Positions 1-10,073 of a DNA stretch of 64,000 bases are shown piece by piece. Location of the stretch: contig WMKK01000016.1 in the NCBI GenBank assembly GCA_012295225.1, positions 64,037 to 128,036 of the forward strand, written 5' to 3'. The notes beneath the pieces were generated by a model. It made no database searches. It was not told the origin of the DNA and saw nothing but the letters and a program-made list of their open reading frames with translations. The number at the start of each line of letters is the position of its first letter. The first letter of the stretch is position 1. This DNA comes from Ostreococcus mediterraneus (taxonomy: Eukaryota; Chlorophyta; Mamiellophyceae; Mamiellales; Bathycoccaceae). The position numbers and the translations under genes were made by a program.

Positions 1-918
1 ACGGCGTCGTACGTATCTGAAAAAGCCATCGCCGCCGAGGAGGATTTACTCATGAAGCACATTGACGTCAAATTCTACGTCGATTTCGCCGACCCTCGAT
101 CGCTAGAGGCGTTGCTTGGACCGTATGAACGTTTGAGTTCGAACAAACTCGGACCAGTGCGGTGGGCAGTGGTCCCATTTGTCAACGTCGGACAAGCGCA
201 CAACGCCACGGTGAATTGCTTGTACAATGGCCACGCCAGACATTTAAGTTGCACCGCAAACGTGATCGCGGCGTGCGCGGCGCAAAACTTACACGAGTTT
301 CCGGATGCCATGCGGGCGTTTACGAGTTGCTATGGCGTGCAATTGCTCAAGCTCGAAAGCCAACAAGCATTTACGTTTGGTCGACACGAAGCGGCGTTGA
401 GCAACGCACAGGGACAATGTTGTCGAGCGGTGACGAGTGCGTTAGACGCGCTTGATGCCAACGCAACGATGCCGTCAAAAAGTGGAGCTGAAATGTGCCA
501 GGCGCAAAGCGAATGCGCGATGCTTGGCTCTGGATACGATTTTCTCGTCGCGAACGGCATCGAGCTCGGTTCGGCGGAGCCGCGATACAAATTCCTCCCG
601 TGGGTCACCATCGATGATAAGCCGGCATGTAAGCACAAGTGCAATTTGCAGTCGACCTTGCGTAGGAAAATTTGTGCCATGCGCACGACGTTACCCGCAG
701 ATTGTCCGAAATTCCCATGGGCGCAAGCGTGGTACGACGAGCCCGAGGTGTCGTTTGGCGGTTTAGCCGTGGTTTCCGCGGCGGTTATTTTCGTCACCGT
801 TTCCGCGTTCGTGCTTATGCGCGAAGCGGGATTAAAACCATTGGGGCTATTTGGCGGTGAAAAGAAAACCGGCAGCGGTGCCACGAGCGGCGAACGCGCC
901 GAGTTGCTGCCAAAGTGA
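1..918 (+). CDS. GILT-like membrane protein, 5' end cut by window edge
   Basis: The reading frame is open from base 1, with 17 codons before the first visible ATG at 52, so the true start and a likely signal peptide lie outside the window. The protein resembles the gamma-interferon-inducible lysosomal thiol reductase family, which reduces disulfides in lysosomes or is secreted. Visible family marks are a VPFVNVGQ stretch, the Cys pattern NCLYNGHARHLSCTANVIAAC (family CQHGxxECxxNxxxxC), and FLPWVTIDDK near the end (family YVPWVxVNGK). At the place where the family carries its catalytic CxxC, shortly after the first beta strand (FYVDFADPRSLE, about bases 76-111), there is no cysteine. Near the C-terminus is one hydrophobic segment (about bases 754-816) with a short polar tail, so it is probably a type I membrane protein. 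Family assignment is fairly sure; thiol-reductase activity is doubtful. Confidence 0.72.
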   Translation, partial: TASYVSEKAIAAEEDLLMKHIDVKFYVDFADPRSLEALLGPYERLSSNKLGPVRWAVVPFVNVGQAHNATVNCLYNGHARHLSCTANVIAACAAQNLHEFPDAMRAFTSCYGVQLLKLESQQAFTFGRHEAALSNAQGQCCRAVTSALDALDANATMPSKSGAEMCQAQSECAMLGSGYDFLVANGIELGSAEPRYKFLPWVTIDDKPACKHKCNLQSTLRRKICAMRTTLPADCPKFPWAQAWYDEPEVSFGGLAVVSAAVIFVTVSAFVLMREAGLKPLGLFGGEKKTGSGATSGERAELLPK

Positions 919-992
919 GACCAAAAGTAAAACAATACCTAGGTAGCCTTGTATTTTTTATTCATTCAAAGTTTAGCTACACAACAACATTA

Positions 993-1976
993 CTAGTACA
1001 GCACCCCTCCGGCAGCCTCGAAAGCATCCTTGTGCTCGTTTGGAACCAAGTCACCAACCGTGATGAGTTCGAACGGCGGAGAAGGCTCGTCTAAGACGCG
1101 TCGCCAGGCGTTGGCGTCGAATTGGCGTTGCGAAAACGCCGTGTCTAAAAATTCCCCATTTGCGTCTACGATATCCTGAATCGGCCCACGCGAGACCGTT
1201 ATCCAGTGCGTGTCGCCTCTAATTTCACTGGATTCTACTATAGGCGGGAACGCATGCATATGAAACGACCAATCATCGCGCGGTTTCCCATCCAGCGTCA
1301 CTCTCGCCGTCGACGTTGCTTCGTCAATGGCAAACTCGCATCGTCTCAAATCCATCGCTAATCCAACCCCAATCGCCTTCACCATTGCCTCCTTCAAGCT
1401 CCAATGTCTGCGAAATAAATCCTCACCCGCTCTTTCGCCATCGCGCACAGTCTTGGCGCGAATCGCCGTAATTTCTCTATCAGTCAGCGTCATCGAAAAC
1501 GTTCGTAACAACGCCTCCACGTCCCGCTCGGCGCGTCCATTACCCCCAATCGCACGTACCTGCCCAGGCGCGGCGACGTCAACCCCCACCACCGCGTGCG
1601 TCTCACTCGCGAGCACCACATAATCGCCCTCATGGCTGACGTTAAAGTTGAAATTCGGCGCTCGCGCGCTCGCCAGCGACGTCGCGTAAAACGGTTTAGC
1701 ACCCTTGGTTCGCTTGACATGTAAATCCTCCATTCGCAGCTTATTCTTCGCGCCATCCATCGATGCAAGCGCGCGTAATATAGCGCAACGCACCAGCAAC
1801 CGCGACAACACCGCGCGCTTGCGGTCGGCAAAGTGTTTAAAGCGCGCCACGTCTTCGCGTTCACGCAGAGGCAGCAGCGAGAGGATGAAATTAAACTCTT
1901 CGTCGTCTGGATTCCACGTCGACGCGTTGACGCACCATCGCAGGGCGAGTGAATCTTGTGATGATGCGTGCGTCAT
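993..1976 (-). CDS. 4'-phosphopantetheinyl transferase (Sfp/AASDHPPT type)
   Basis: This gene encodes about 327 residues from an ATG at 1976; the frame stays open upstream, but that part is low-complexity Arg/Ala sequence. Sfp-type enzymes move phosphopantetheine from CoA to a serine of acyl, peptidyl or polyketide carrier proteins. The two family signatures are present: VVGVDVAAPG in the middle, with the Mg-binding Asp, and FRRHWSLKEAMVKAIGVGL about 70 residues later, with the W-S-x-K-E-A-x-x-K core. The length suits the eukaryotic monomeric type. In an alga with type I fatty-acid or polyketide synthases such an enzyme is expected to act in the cytosol; no clear transit peptide is seen. It lies downstream of the TGT gene on the same strand with a gap of about 266 nt. 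Confidence 0.88.
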   Translation of the reverse strand: MTHASSQDSLALRWCVNASTWNPDDEEFNFILSLLPLREREDVARFKHFADRKRAVLSRLLVRCAILRALASMDGAKNKLRMEDLHVKRTKGAKPFYATSLASARAPNFNFNVSHEGDYVVLASETHAVVGVDVAAPGQVRAIGGNGRAERDVEALLRTFSMTLTDREITAIRAKTVRDGERAGEDLFRRHWSLKEAMVKAIGVGLAMDLRRCEFAIDEATSTARVTLDGKPRDDWSFHMHAFPPIVESSEIRGDTHWITVSRGPIQDIVDANGEFLDTAFSQRQFDANAWRRVLDEPSPPFELITVGDLVPNEHKDAFEAAGGVLY

Positions 1977-2242
1977 GGTTTGCGCGCGCGTTCGGGCGCA
2001 CGCGCGCGTTCGGGCGCGCGCTGTGGTGTGAAGTTTGAAGACGAAGGCGTTTCGCCGAGCGTTTTTTAGCGATGCGAATGTCGAATGTGACTTCTTCTGT
2101 TTCGGGACGGCGAATTGCGACGACGGGGAACGCGTTTCGGAAGCTATTAGCATTTAAAAAATATTACAACAGTCGAGTGTTCGTGTGTCTGTGTGTACGG
2201 TACCTATGTGTGCCTTCTATCTATATCTTTCTCTCTCTCTCT

Positions 2243-3580
2243 CTAAATGTCGCCGTTGAGAATATCGCGACGAATCTTCGCCATCTTTGTGCCCATAAAG
2301 TGTAAGTTATGCTCGCTCGCCAGCGTCCACGCGAGTGGTTCATTCGCCTTGTCGAGATGGTTTAAATACCCCAGCGAATGGTTGGCGCATAGCGTACACG
2401 CGCACTCGTAGCATGCGGGTTCGAGCGTCGTTTTAAACTCAGCGCGTCTAAAATTAATTTTACCACGCGTGTGCGTGAACAGCGTGCCGTGCCTCGCCAC
2501 TTGCGTGGGGTAGCACGAATCAAACGTGTCCACGCCCAGCGTCACTGCGCGCTCGATGCTACCGACGTCCGCGATGCCTAATAAATGATTGGGCTTGTCT
2601 CGAGGTAACTTGGGCATGAGAAACGACAACAAATCGATGAGCTCATTCGAATCCCGTCCGAGCGAACCACCGATGGCTAAACCGTCATAAGGTAAGCTCG
2701 ACAGATATTCCACGCTGAGCGTGCGCAATTCGCGATTCACTCCGCCATGAATCACCCCGTACATCGCTTGCTGTCGCATGTCTGCTAAATGCGCGCGCAA
2801 CGAACGCGCCATCCATCGATGCGACCGAAACACGCTCTGCGCGAGCACCTCATCGCTGATATCATACGGTGGCAACTCATCGAGTGGGATTATTATATCC
2901 GCCCCGAGCTTTTTCTGCGCCTCCACGCTGCTCTCAGGTGTGAGAAATATCTTTGAGCCGTCTCGATAGCTCTTAAACAGCGCCCCGCGTTCATCCACGC
3001 GCAACAATAAATTCTCCCGCTTGTGCTTTGTCTTATTCCTACTCTTCAGTTCGCGCACGCGTGGCGACGATGGCTTTCCATCGTCATCCTCATCGTCGGC
3101 ATCCATGCCGAGAGAAAATACTTGAAACCCGCCGCTGTCGGTTATCAAAGGCGCGTTTCGCCCCATCATGGAATGCAATCCCCCGAACCCGTCGCCCACG
3201 ACATCCGCCCCGGGCGTGAGCAACAAGTGATACGTATTGGCAAACATCAAATCTATCCCCGCCTCGCGCAGCACGTCGTGCTTCACCGCCTTGAGCGCGG
3301 CGTTCGTGCCGACCGCCACGTACCCAGGCGTGTGAATGTCCCCGTGCGGCGTTCGTATCACCCCCACGCGCGCGCGCGAGCGCTTCGACGCATAAATCTC
3401 CTCGTACGCAAAGAATGGTTTCTTTTCAAACGGCGCAAACGTCGACGCCTCGGGCGGCGGCTCGAGCGCGGGCGAAAAGAGCGACGATGTCGCGCGCACG
3501 CGTAACCGCCAGTGGTGCTGGCGCGCGACGATGCGCGCGCGATGCGCCACCATCGCGCCGTGTGCGACGTCGCGAAGCAT
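2243..3580 (-). CDS. QTRT1: Queuine tRNA-ribosyltransferase catalytic subunit
   Basis: This 445-residue protein exchanges guanine for queuine (or preQ1) at tRNA wobble position 34. Recognisable blocks are TPGYVAVGTNAALKAV, the FANTYHLLLTPG block, DSGGFQVFSLG (base binding), GIADVGSIERAV, and DSCYPTQVARHGTLF, which carries the nucleophilic Asp. The C-terminal zinc site is a CYECACTLC cluster followed by a His about 10 residues on. An acidic-basic insert (about residues 175-205) follows DSGGFQVFSL. The first ATG is at 3580; an in-frame GTG at 3610 is not needed. The Arg/Ala-rich N-terminus (about 60 residues) could be an organelle presequence. It is transcribed divergently from RAD51, sharing about 160 bp. 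Confidence 0.93.
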   Translation of the reverse strand: MLRDVAHGAMVAHRARIVARQHHWRLRVRATSSLFSPALEPPPEASTFAPFEKKPFFAYEEIYASKRSRARVGVIRTPHGDIHTPGYVAVGTNAALKAVKHDVLREAGIDLMFANTYHLLLTPGADVVGDGFGGLHSMMGRNAPLITDSGGFQVFSLGMDADDEDDDGKPSSPRVRELKSRNKTKHKRENLLLRVDERGALFKSYRDGSKIFLTPESSVEAQKKLGADIIIPLDELPPYDISDEVLAQSVFRSHRWMARSLRAHLADMRQQAMYGVIHGGVNRELRTLSVEYLSSLPYDGLAIGGSLGRDSNELIDLLSFLMPKLPRDKPNHLLGIADVGSIERAVTLGVDTFDSCYPTQVARHGTLFTHTRGKINFRRAEFKTTLEPACYECACTLCANHSLGYLNHLDKANEPLAWTLASEHNLHFMGTKMAKIRRDILNGDI

Positions 3581-3741
3581 GGGGAAATATGTGCAATAAA
3601 TAGTGCGCACGGCACCGCGCGCGCCGAGCGCGTGACGGCGCGTCGAGGCGTCGGTGCGGCGTCGTATGACGTCGACGGCGCATGCCGTTTAAACGTCACT
3701 TGTCGGCACGCACACGCACGCACACGCGTACGACGACGACG

Positions 3742-5110
3742 ATGCAAGCCGAGGCGAGCGAGCGCGCACAGCACGCACAAGAATACGCCACGCATACTGA
3801 CGATGCGTTTCACGCCGGTCCGACGCCGATCGCGGCGTTAGAGGTGCGTCACCTTGGCCCGCGATTCGATCGCGACAGCTCGATGCGATGCGCGATTTAA
3901 AAAATCACACCTCTGATGCGCGACGCGACCGCGCGTTCGCGTTTCGCGTCGCGCGCACCGCTCGGCGATGAGTTCTCGCGTGTGTTTTTCCCGCACTCAC
4001 GGTGTGTGCGCGCGCAGGAGAGCGGCGTGGCGGCGTCGGATGTGAAAAAGCTTCAGGAGGCTGGGGTGCACACGGTGGAAGGCTTGGCGCACGCGTCGAG
4101 AAAGTTTTTGCAGACGATTAAGGGTTTGAGCGAGCAAAAGGTGGAGAAGTTGAAAGGCATAGGTGCGTGTGTGGTGTTGTGTCGTTCGAGCGCGCGCGCG
4201 TGGCGGGCATCGAGAGTTGCGCGGAGGGACGCGGGTTCGGGTGCCGGGTTTGAAAGCGAGCACCGCGCGGATGCACGCGTGACTTTTGACTGACGAGCGA
4301 CGCGTGATTTGCGCACGCACAGCGGCGAATCTCGTACCGGCTGGGTTTACCACGGCGACGATGATCGAAGCCGCGAGACGAGACGTGATCTTTATCACCA
4401 CGGGTTCGTCCAAGGTGGATGAGCTGTTACAAGGCGGGATTGAGAGCGGGAGCGTGACCGAGGTGTACGGGGAGTTTCGCACCGGGAAGACGCAATTGAT
4501 GCACACACTCGCGGTGACGTGTCAGTTGCCGATTGAGAACGGTGGCGGTGAGGGCAAATGTTTGTACATCGATACCGAGGGCACGTTTCGTCCTCAGCGT
4601 TTGATTCAGATTGCCGAACGGTTTGGGATGGATCCCGGTCCAGTGCTCGACAACGTGGCGTACGCCAAGGCGCATAACACCGAACATCAGAGCGAGCTTC
4701 TCGTCGCTGCGGCGGGTATGATGGCTGAAAGTCGCTTTGCGTTGATCATTGTCGATTCTGTGACGAATTTATACCGTACCGAATACGAAGGACGCGGAGA
4801 GCTCAGCGCGCGCCAGATGCACTTGGGCAAGTTTTTGCGCCAACTCGCGCGCATCGCCGACGAGTTTGGCGTCGCCGTGATCGTCACCAACCAAGTCGTC
4901 GCCAACCCTGAAGGTGGACCATTTGCCGGTGCGAATGCGTTGAAGCCTATCGGTGGGAACATCATGGCGCACGCGAGCACGACGAGATTGGCACTGAGAA
5001 AGGGCCGAGGCGAGAACAGAGTGATGAAAATTGCGTGCTCGCCAATCTTACCCGAAGCCGAGGCGCAGTTTAGCATCTCGGAGTTTGGCATCGAAGACGC
5101 GAAAGACTAA
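3742..5110 (+). CDS. RAD51: RAD51 recombinase, three exons
   Basis: Splicing of exons 3742-3843, 4018-4162 and 4323-5110 gives 344 residues, close to the 339 of human RAD51. Exon 1 ends at codon GAG before GTGCGT (phase 0); exon 2 ends in phase 1 before GTGCGT; the third exon restores [16 protein letters not shown]. Intron 2 carries a CTGAC branch motif. The N-terminal helix-hairpin-helix region reads [19 protein letters not shown]. The RecA core has Walker A GEFRTGKT (about residue 132), [14 protein letters not shown], Walker [15 protein letters not shown], the ligand loop [12 protein letters not shown] and the [13 protein letters not shown] block. It is the strand-exchange recombinase of homologous recombination. 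The reading frame is intact; a full RAD51 rather than DMC1 is favoured by [16 protein letters not shown] and the KPIGGNI context, but DMC1 is not formally excluded. Confidence 0.95.
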
Positions 5111-5406
5111 TTTCAATTGCACGTGTTCGCCTTGGGAGAACTGAAGACGGCGATGCAGACGAGGAGAACGCTCTTGCGAATGAACAGAGCTCTTTGTCGC
5201 CGTGGACGCGCCGACCACCTCTCGTAGCTCGCGTTTGTAGTATACATTATGACTTATCCATCCCACGTGCGTGCGAAAGCATTGATAGTAATTACAAGCG
5301 TTATTTGGTTTCGGATGCTACATCCGTGCGCGCATACCGTCGAATACATAGATGCGTACCGTCGACGTTCAACGCGCGAGCGCCGAGCCGACCGTCGTCA
5401 AGGCCG
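5111..5406. other. Convergent 3' gap between RAD51 and TPR gene
   Basis: About 296 bases hold the 3' ends of two converging genes. I see no reading frame with family signatures, RNA gene or strong repeat here. Confidence 0.5.
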
Positions 5407-6393
5407 TCATCGCAAAGTCGTAGAGTACCACGCCAAGCCAATGGCTATGACACATCCAGCGATGATTTGATACTTGTACTTGGTGGTGTAATCGTACGGC
5501 TCGGGCGCTTCGCCGCCGTACTCGGCTTCTAGAGATTTCTCGCGGCGTTTCCCCGACGCCCCTGACTTTGACTTCGCGGACGACGACCACTTGTCGCTAT
5601 ACGGCACGTACGCGTCTGGATTCTTCAATAACGGCACTTCCACGCGTTCATTCGCCGCAATCTCCATCTTTGGCGCTTCTAATATAAATTTCAACTCTTC
5701 AGCTTGCTTTTTCACCGACCGTTCGGGGTGCATGGCGACCAAGTACTTGTAAATCTCCAACGCCTGCTCTCCTCGTCCGCACGCATCGAGCGCGATGGCT
5801 TTATAAATCTGAATCTTTCCGCCCAACAAACTTGTTTCGCTCGTCTCTTCCGCGGCGGCGTCGAAATATTTAACTGCGTCAATGTATAATCCACGAGAGT
5901 ACGCGTATACGCCCCCGTCGTACAACTTTGTCGCCGCTAATATCTCCCCTCTCAACGTCTTAGCGTTGGATTCGAGCTTTTCCGCAATCTTCTCTGCGTA
6001 TATCTTCTGCGCCTCGGGGACATCCTTCATGGAGTCGTAGCCGAGCGCTTTGGCGACGAGCACGTCGGTTTCCGCGCCAGCTTCAAACGCCTCAACAAAC
6101 CTCTGTGTGGCGCGGAGCACCGCCGCCGCGGACGCCCCTTGCGGCACCAGTGCCTGACGCACTTCGTTTAATAGCGCCTTGGACGTGTTGCCGTTTTTGG
6201 ACGTCGTGGCGACGGGTTTGGAGGCGATAACGGCGTCGTCCGCGCGTCTCGCCGGGACAGCGGGCGCGGCGTCGCCGTCCTCCGTCGCCGCGCTCCGCGT
6301 CGAACGAGCGCATCGGCGGCGGGAGATGTTCGCACGTGGAGTGTATGCTACGAATGTGGGCGCGCGCGGGGTGGCGATGAGGCGCGCCGACAT
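5407..6393 (-). CDS. Plastid-type TPR-like tail-anchored protein
   Basis: This 328-residue protein has an N-terminus rich in Ala, Arg, Thr and Ser with almost no acidic residues for about 38 positions, typical of an algal transit peptide. The centre (about residues 150-240) is helical and TPR-like, with GGVYAYSRGLYIDAVKYFDAA and YKAIALDACGRGEQALEIYKYL; this matches a plant and algal family annotated as chloroplast TPR or lumen-common-family proteins. One hydrophobic segment near the C-terminus (YQIIAGCVIAIGLAWY) would anchor it in a membrane. No enzymatic motif is visible. It follows the SDN gene on the same strand with only 78 nt between stop and start, so it may be co-transcribed or have a very short promoter. 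Molecular role is unknown. Confidence 0.75.
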   Translation of the reverse strand: MSARLIATPRAPTFVAYTPRANISRRRCARSTRSAATEDGDAAPAVPARRADDAVIASKPVATTSKNGNTSKALLNEVRQALVPQGASAAAVLRATQRFVEAFEAGAETDVLVAKALGYDSMKDVPEAQKIYAEKIAEKLESNAKTLRGEILAATKLYDGGVYAYSRGLYIDAVKYFDAAAEETSETSLLGGKIQIYKAIALDACGRGEQALEIYKYLVAMHPERSVKKQAEELKFILEAPKMEIAANERVEVPLLKNPDAYVPYSDKWSSSAKSKSGASGKRREKSLEAEYGGEAPEPYDYTTKYKYQIIAGCVIAIGLAWYSTTLR

Positions 6394-6471
6394 GACGGCG
6401 CGCGCGCCGCCGAGTGAGGCGTGTATCCGTAAGAGACGCGCTCTCGAGCTACATGGATTGATTCAATTGTA

Positions 6472-7926
6472 TTACTTTGCGTCTCCCGGTAACGCGATGC
6501 GCGGCTTGCGCTGACGCTTTTTCTTTGGCTCCTGCTCGTCAGCGTGCGCTGACTTGCGCTTGCCGTCTTCTCCGGCGTCTTTTACGCCAAAGATTTGACC
6601 GCTAGCGGTGGCTGACATTTTGCGAACGCACACTGTCGCCACGAGGCCGGCTTCGTTTTGCATTTTACACGCCTTTTGTGGACGTGCGATGGCGTCTGTA
6701 CCACTCGTACCGTCAATGCGCTCGAATGCATCGTTCGCGGCTTTGGTTGATGGGAATATGACGTGACAAGACGTCGGTTTCGCGTTTTCTCTGGCGTCTC
6801 TCGACGCGGCGACGTCGTCGCCGAGGAATTTTCCATCAATGTCCACAATCACGTCGCGGTCTTCTTCGGCGAAAATTGACTTGAGAACTTCTAAATGTGT
6901 ACCACGTGGTATTCTGTGCACAAACAGCTTACACATCTCTTGAGCGTCGACTTTGACCGCAGGCGCCGGAATTTCATACGTCGGCTTCAACTGTCGCGCT
7001 TCCCAAAGCACCAAATCCAAAGCCGCCTTGGCGTCCTCCGAAGAGTCGTGAAAGCCTCCAGACGATTGGCGCATCTTACGATTGAGTAGTACTTGGCACA
7101 GCATCGCCAAACCCGGCGTCGAGCGGGGAAGATTGGCGTAGCGAAACAACAACGCGCTGTCGATGACGGGTTGATGGTCGATTTTCAGCGCCCTCAAGTC
7201 GTGCATCAACGAATGACCGACGAGCACCGTCCCGGGCTTGCACAGCTTCACCACGGCATCTTGCACATGACTCAACGTCATCGTCGACGCCATGACGTCA
7301 GCTTCGTTCAAACCGGTGATTTCTTGCTTTAAGTCTATAATCTTTCCCGGCGGCTTGACGAGCGTCTTGAGCAACGTCTCCCCGCGCGCGTCCACCACCG
7401 ACACCCCAACCAACGCTCGAGAATCCACATCCGTCTCACACATCTCACAATCTACGCCTAAAACCACGGGAACCACGCCGCGCTCGATGCACCAACGCAC
7501 CGGACGGTACTTTGTCCGCCTCCAACCTTCCCTATGCGACGGCAACCCGTAATACGCCTCCTTAAACGACTCATGCGCGCGCGTGCGCCTCACCAATCCC
7601 CACACCGCATCCTCAGACGTCCCAGCCTCTTCCTCCGCGCTCCATGCGTCCCAAGCATCGCGTTTCGTGCGATACGCATCGCTTTCTTTCCCTCGAGGCT
7701 CGCGCGGCGTCCCGGTCCAGCCGTCGCCCAGCGTCGCGACAAACGCGCGTAAAGTCTCCACCGCATGTCGCATCGGATCACCCTTTGACGCCAGCGCCCC
7801 GCGCAAATGTTTCTTAATATACGCTTTAAAATCACACTCCACGCGAGACGGATCCGCGGTGAACGTGCGCTGCGCATCCTTGACGATTCGCGCGAGCGAC
7901 TGCTTGTCCTGCGTCGTGGACATCAT
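6472..7926 (-). CDS. SDN/REXO-type 3'-5' exoribonuclease with RRM-like tail
   Basis: This 484-residue protein starts at ATG ATG (7926); the TTG just upstream is ignored. The exonuclease core belongs to the DEDDh class: VLGVDCEMCET gives the first Asp and Glu, GHSLMHDLRALK the second Asp, and GGFHDSSEDAKAALDLV the His and last Asp. This is the arrangement of plant SMALL RNA DEGRADING NUCLEASE proteins, which trim miRNAs and other small RNAs from the 3' end. The region after the core (from about EMCKLFVHRIPRGTHLEVLK) looks like a divergent RRM, as in SDN1-like proteins. The C-terminus is a Lys/Arg-rich nuclear-signal-like stretch (EPKKKRQRKPR). It is divergent from the TMEM144-like gene, start to start about 163 bp. 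Confidence 0.9.
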   Translation of the reverse strand: MMSTTQDKQSLARIVKDAQRTFTADPSRVECDFKAYIKKHLRGALASKGDPMRHAVETLRAFVATLGDGWTGTPREPRGKESDAYRTKRDAWDAWSAEEEAGTSEDAVWGLVRRTRAHESFKEAYYGLPSHREGWRRTKYRPVRWCIERGVVPVVLGVDCEMCETDVDSRALVGVSVVDARGETLLKTLVKPPGKIIDLKQEITGLNEADVMASTMTLSHVQDAVVKLCKPGTVLVGHSLMHDLRALKIDHQPVIDSALLFRYANLPRSTPGLAMLCQVLLNRKMRQSSGGFHDSSEDAKAALDLVLWEARQLKPTYEIPAPAVKVDAQEMCKLFVHRIPRGTHLEVLKSIFAEEDRDVIVDIDGKFLGDDVAASRDARENAKPTSCHVIFPSTKAANDAFERIDGTSGTDAIARPQKACKMQNEAGLVATVCVRKMSATASGQIFGVKDAGEDGKRKSAHADEQEPKKKRQRKPRIALPGDAK

Positions 7927-8089
7927 CAATCATGCACCATTCGTCAGTCTCCCGTCAACGGCGCGCGACGATGCGCGTGCGAATCGAACACACGCGTGCG
8001 CGTGTGCGCACCGCGCGCGTCACGCGCGCGCGTCGCGCATCGCATCGACGTACCTCGAGCGCAGATGCCATATTCATGTGTTGGGCGCG

Positions 8090-9337
8090 ATGGCGCGCGC
8101 GTCACACACTGACGCGTCGCCGACGCCGACGTCGCCGACGACGACGTTGCAGACGACGACGATGGCGTCACCGAACGACGCCGTCATCGGCTACGCCGCG
8201 TGCGTCGTCGCGTCGGTGTTCTTTGGATCGAATTACGTCGTCGTGTACGGCATCGATGGGCATCATTCGAGCGCATTCTTCGCGGCGTGCATGAGCGCAG
8301 GCATCGCCGCCGTCGGCGCGCTCACCGCGGTAGCGCGCGGTGAGCCTCGGTTTGAGCCTCACGCCGCGCTCGGTGGCGCCGCGTGGGCGTCCGGGAACGT
8401 CGTGAGCGCGTTGGTGATTTCAAAGCTCGGCGCGGGCGCGGCGATTTCAATCTGGGGCGGCGTCTGTCTCGTCATCGGATGGGCGAGCGCGCGGTTCGGG
8501 GCGTTCGGCGCGCCCGCGCCGACGTCGTCGAGCGTGGCGAACGGGGATTTGAACGCGCTGGGGGTGGTGATTGCGGTTTTATCCATCGCGTTGAGCGCGT
8601 GCGTGGCGACGGAGGATGGCGGTTACGCGTCTTCGGCGACGTTTAGCGAGAGCGAAGACGTCGAGCGCGAGGTGTGTGTGCGATTATTGGGCGACTCGGA
8701 TGACGACGGTGGGTTGGGTGGCGGTCGAGGCCGGGGCGCGTACGCGCCGCTCGAGCGCGGCGGCGGGCGCGGAGGGACGAGTTCGGTGAGCGACATTCCG
8801 ACGATTTCTCGCCGCGACGACGAGCGTCAATGGAAGCGTAACGCGCCGTACGTTGCGCTCGCGGCGGCGAGTGGGGTGCTGTATGGGGTGAATTTCAATC
8901 CCGTCGAGGCGTTACGCGCCAAGGCGAAGAGCGAAGGGCACAGCGAGTTTGAGCTCGATTACGTGCCGTCGCATTTTTGTGGCATTTTCTTAGCCTCTAT
9001 GGCATACTTTGCTGCGTACGTCGCGTACCACGTCGTCGTGAAGCGTCGCTCGCCGATGCTCGCGAGCGGTGCGGGTGGGGCGCGAGCCATCGTCGCGCCC
9101 GCCGTGGCTTCGGGCGTGATGTGGGGCGTCGCGCAAACGTCTTGGTTTGTCGCCAACGAACATTTGTCGCTCCTTGTGACGTTTCCAATCATTTCTTGCG
9201 CACCCGGCGCGATCGCATCGTTATGGGATATGTTTTACTTTAAAAAGTTGACATCCGATCGCAATCGAGCGTTACTCGTGGCGAGTAACGCGGCGAGGGT
9301 TGTCGCCGTCGCGTGCATCGTGAAATCGAGCGCGTAA
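8090..9337 (+). CDS. TMEM144-like multi-span transporter (DUF1632)
   Basis: The ATG at 8090 gives 415 residues; a second ATG at 8162 is a plausible alternative. The protein is a multi-helix membrane protein of the TMEM144/DUF1632 family, related to drug/metabolite and sugar transporters of unproven substrate. Family-like features are the start VIGYAACVVASVFFGSNYVVV, GAGAAISIWGGVCLVIGW, SGVLYGVNFNPVEALR and the closing block with FPIISCAPGAIASLWDM. About ten hydrophobic segments are seen. Between the two halves there is a charged Gly/Arg/Asp loop (about residues 185-245) that should face the cytosol and is longer than in animal members. The frame is open far upstream, but that part shows no membrane segments and is antisense to the SDN gene. 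Confidence 0.85.
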   Translation: MARASHTDASPTPTSPTTTLQTTTMASPNDAVIGYAACVVASVFFGSNYVVVYGIDGHHSSAFFAACMSAGIAAVGALTAVARGEPRFEPHAALGGAAWASGNVVSALVISKLGAGAAISIWGGVCLVIGWASARFGAFGAPAPTSSSVANGDLNALGVVIAVLSIALSACVATEDGGYASSATFSESEDVEREVCVRLLGDSDDDGGLGGGRGRGAYAPLERGGGRGGTSSVSDIPTISRRDDERQWKRNAPYVALAAASGVLYGVNFNPVEALRAKAKSEGHSEFELDYVPSHFCGIFLASMAYFAAYVAYHVVVKRRSPMLASGAGGARAIVAPAVASGVMWGVAQTSWFVANEHLSLLVTFPIISCAPGAIASLWDMFYFKKLTSDRNRALLVASNAARVVAVACIVKSSA

Positions 9338-9598
9338 ACAAACGCCACCACTCATAGATACCATAGTAGCCAACCCCCGCGCTCGCGAGTTGTAATTGCG
9401 TAATCAAAACAACTCTGTGTACACAATCATCGTCGTCGCGTCTTGACGCGCACACACACACGTACAGTACTACCTAGTCTCACGTATATAATTAAAACAA
9501 ATCGTCGCTCGGACGCCGAGCTACAAAAACCATTCCTACGCCCGCCCTCGCGCGCCCTCGCGCGCCATCGCGATGAAATCGATGACATTTCATCACAC

Positions 9599-9880
9599 CT
9601 ACTTCCCCTTACTCGCGCGCTTCCCTTCGCCCTTCTTGGGCGGCCCTTTACCCCGACGTTTCAATCGCTCGAGTTTAATAACCCTCCGCGTCTCATTCGG
9701 ATCCACCATCAACGCGTCGAGCTTAGCTATGGACTCGGGGTAATACGCCGCCAAGGTTGGACCAATCAAACGTTTACGCAGCACCTTGCGTCCGCTCGGT
9801 AAGCCGTTACCGATGTGATGGCCAAATATTCGCGCCGCCGTGACGGCGATCTCCTGCGCTGTTTTCACCACTTTGCTCAT
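9599..9880 (-). CDS. Mitochondrial small-subunit ribosomal protein mS33
   Basis: The ATG at 9880 yields 93 residues beginning MSKVVKTAQEIAVTAARIFG. The block GNGLPSGRKVLRKRLIGPTL followed by AAYYPES matches MRPS33, a protein specific to mitochondrial ribosomes. The C-terminus is Lys/Gly-rich. The frame continues upstream without a stop but is low complexity and overlaps the probable promoter. The gene is divergent from the SUMO gene; the two starts are 193 bp apart. Confidence 0.88.
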   Translation of the reverse strand: MSKVVKTAQEIAVTAARIFGHHIGNGLPSGRKVLRKRLIGPTLAAYYPESIAKLDALMVDPNETRRVIKLERLKRRGKGPPKKGEGKRASKGK

Positions 9881-10073
9881 CGTCGCTACGTCTCCCGCCG
9901 CCGCCCGGCGTCGCTCGTCGTCTCGGTCGTCGGCGCGCGACGTACGCGCGATGCACCGCGTGCGCGACTGGCGTGCGTGCGTGCGTCGTTCGTGCGCGGC
10001 GCACGGCGCGAGCTCGCGCGTCAGCGAATGACAGGTCGTCACTCCGCAGCGCACCGAGAACGACGGAGCAATC

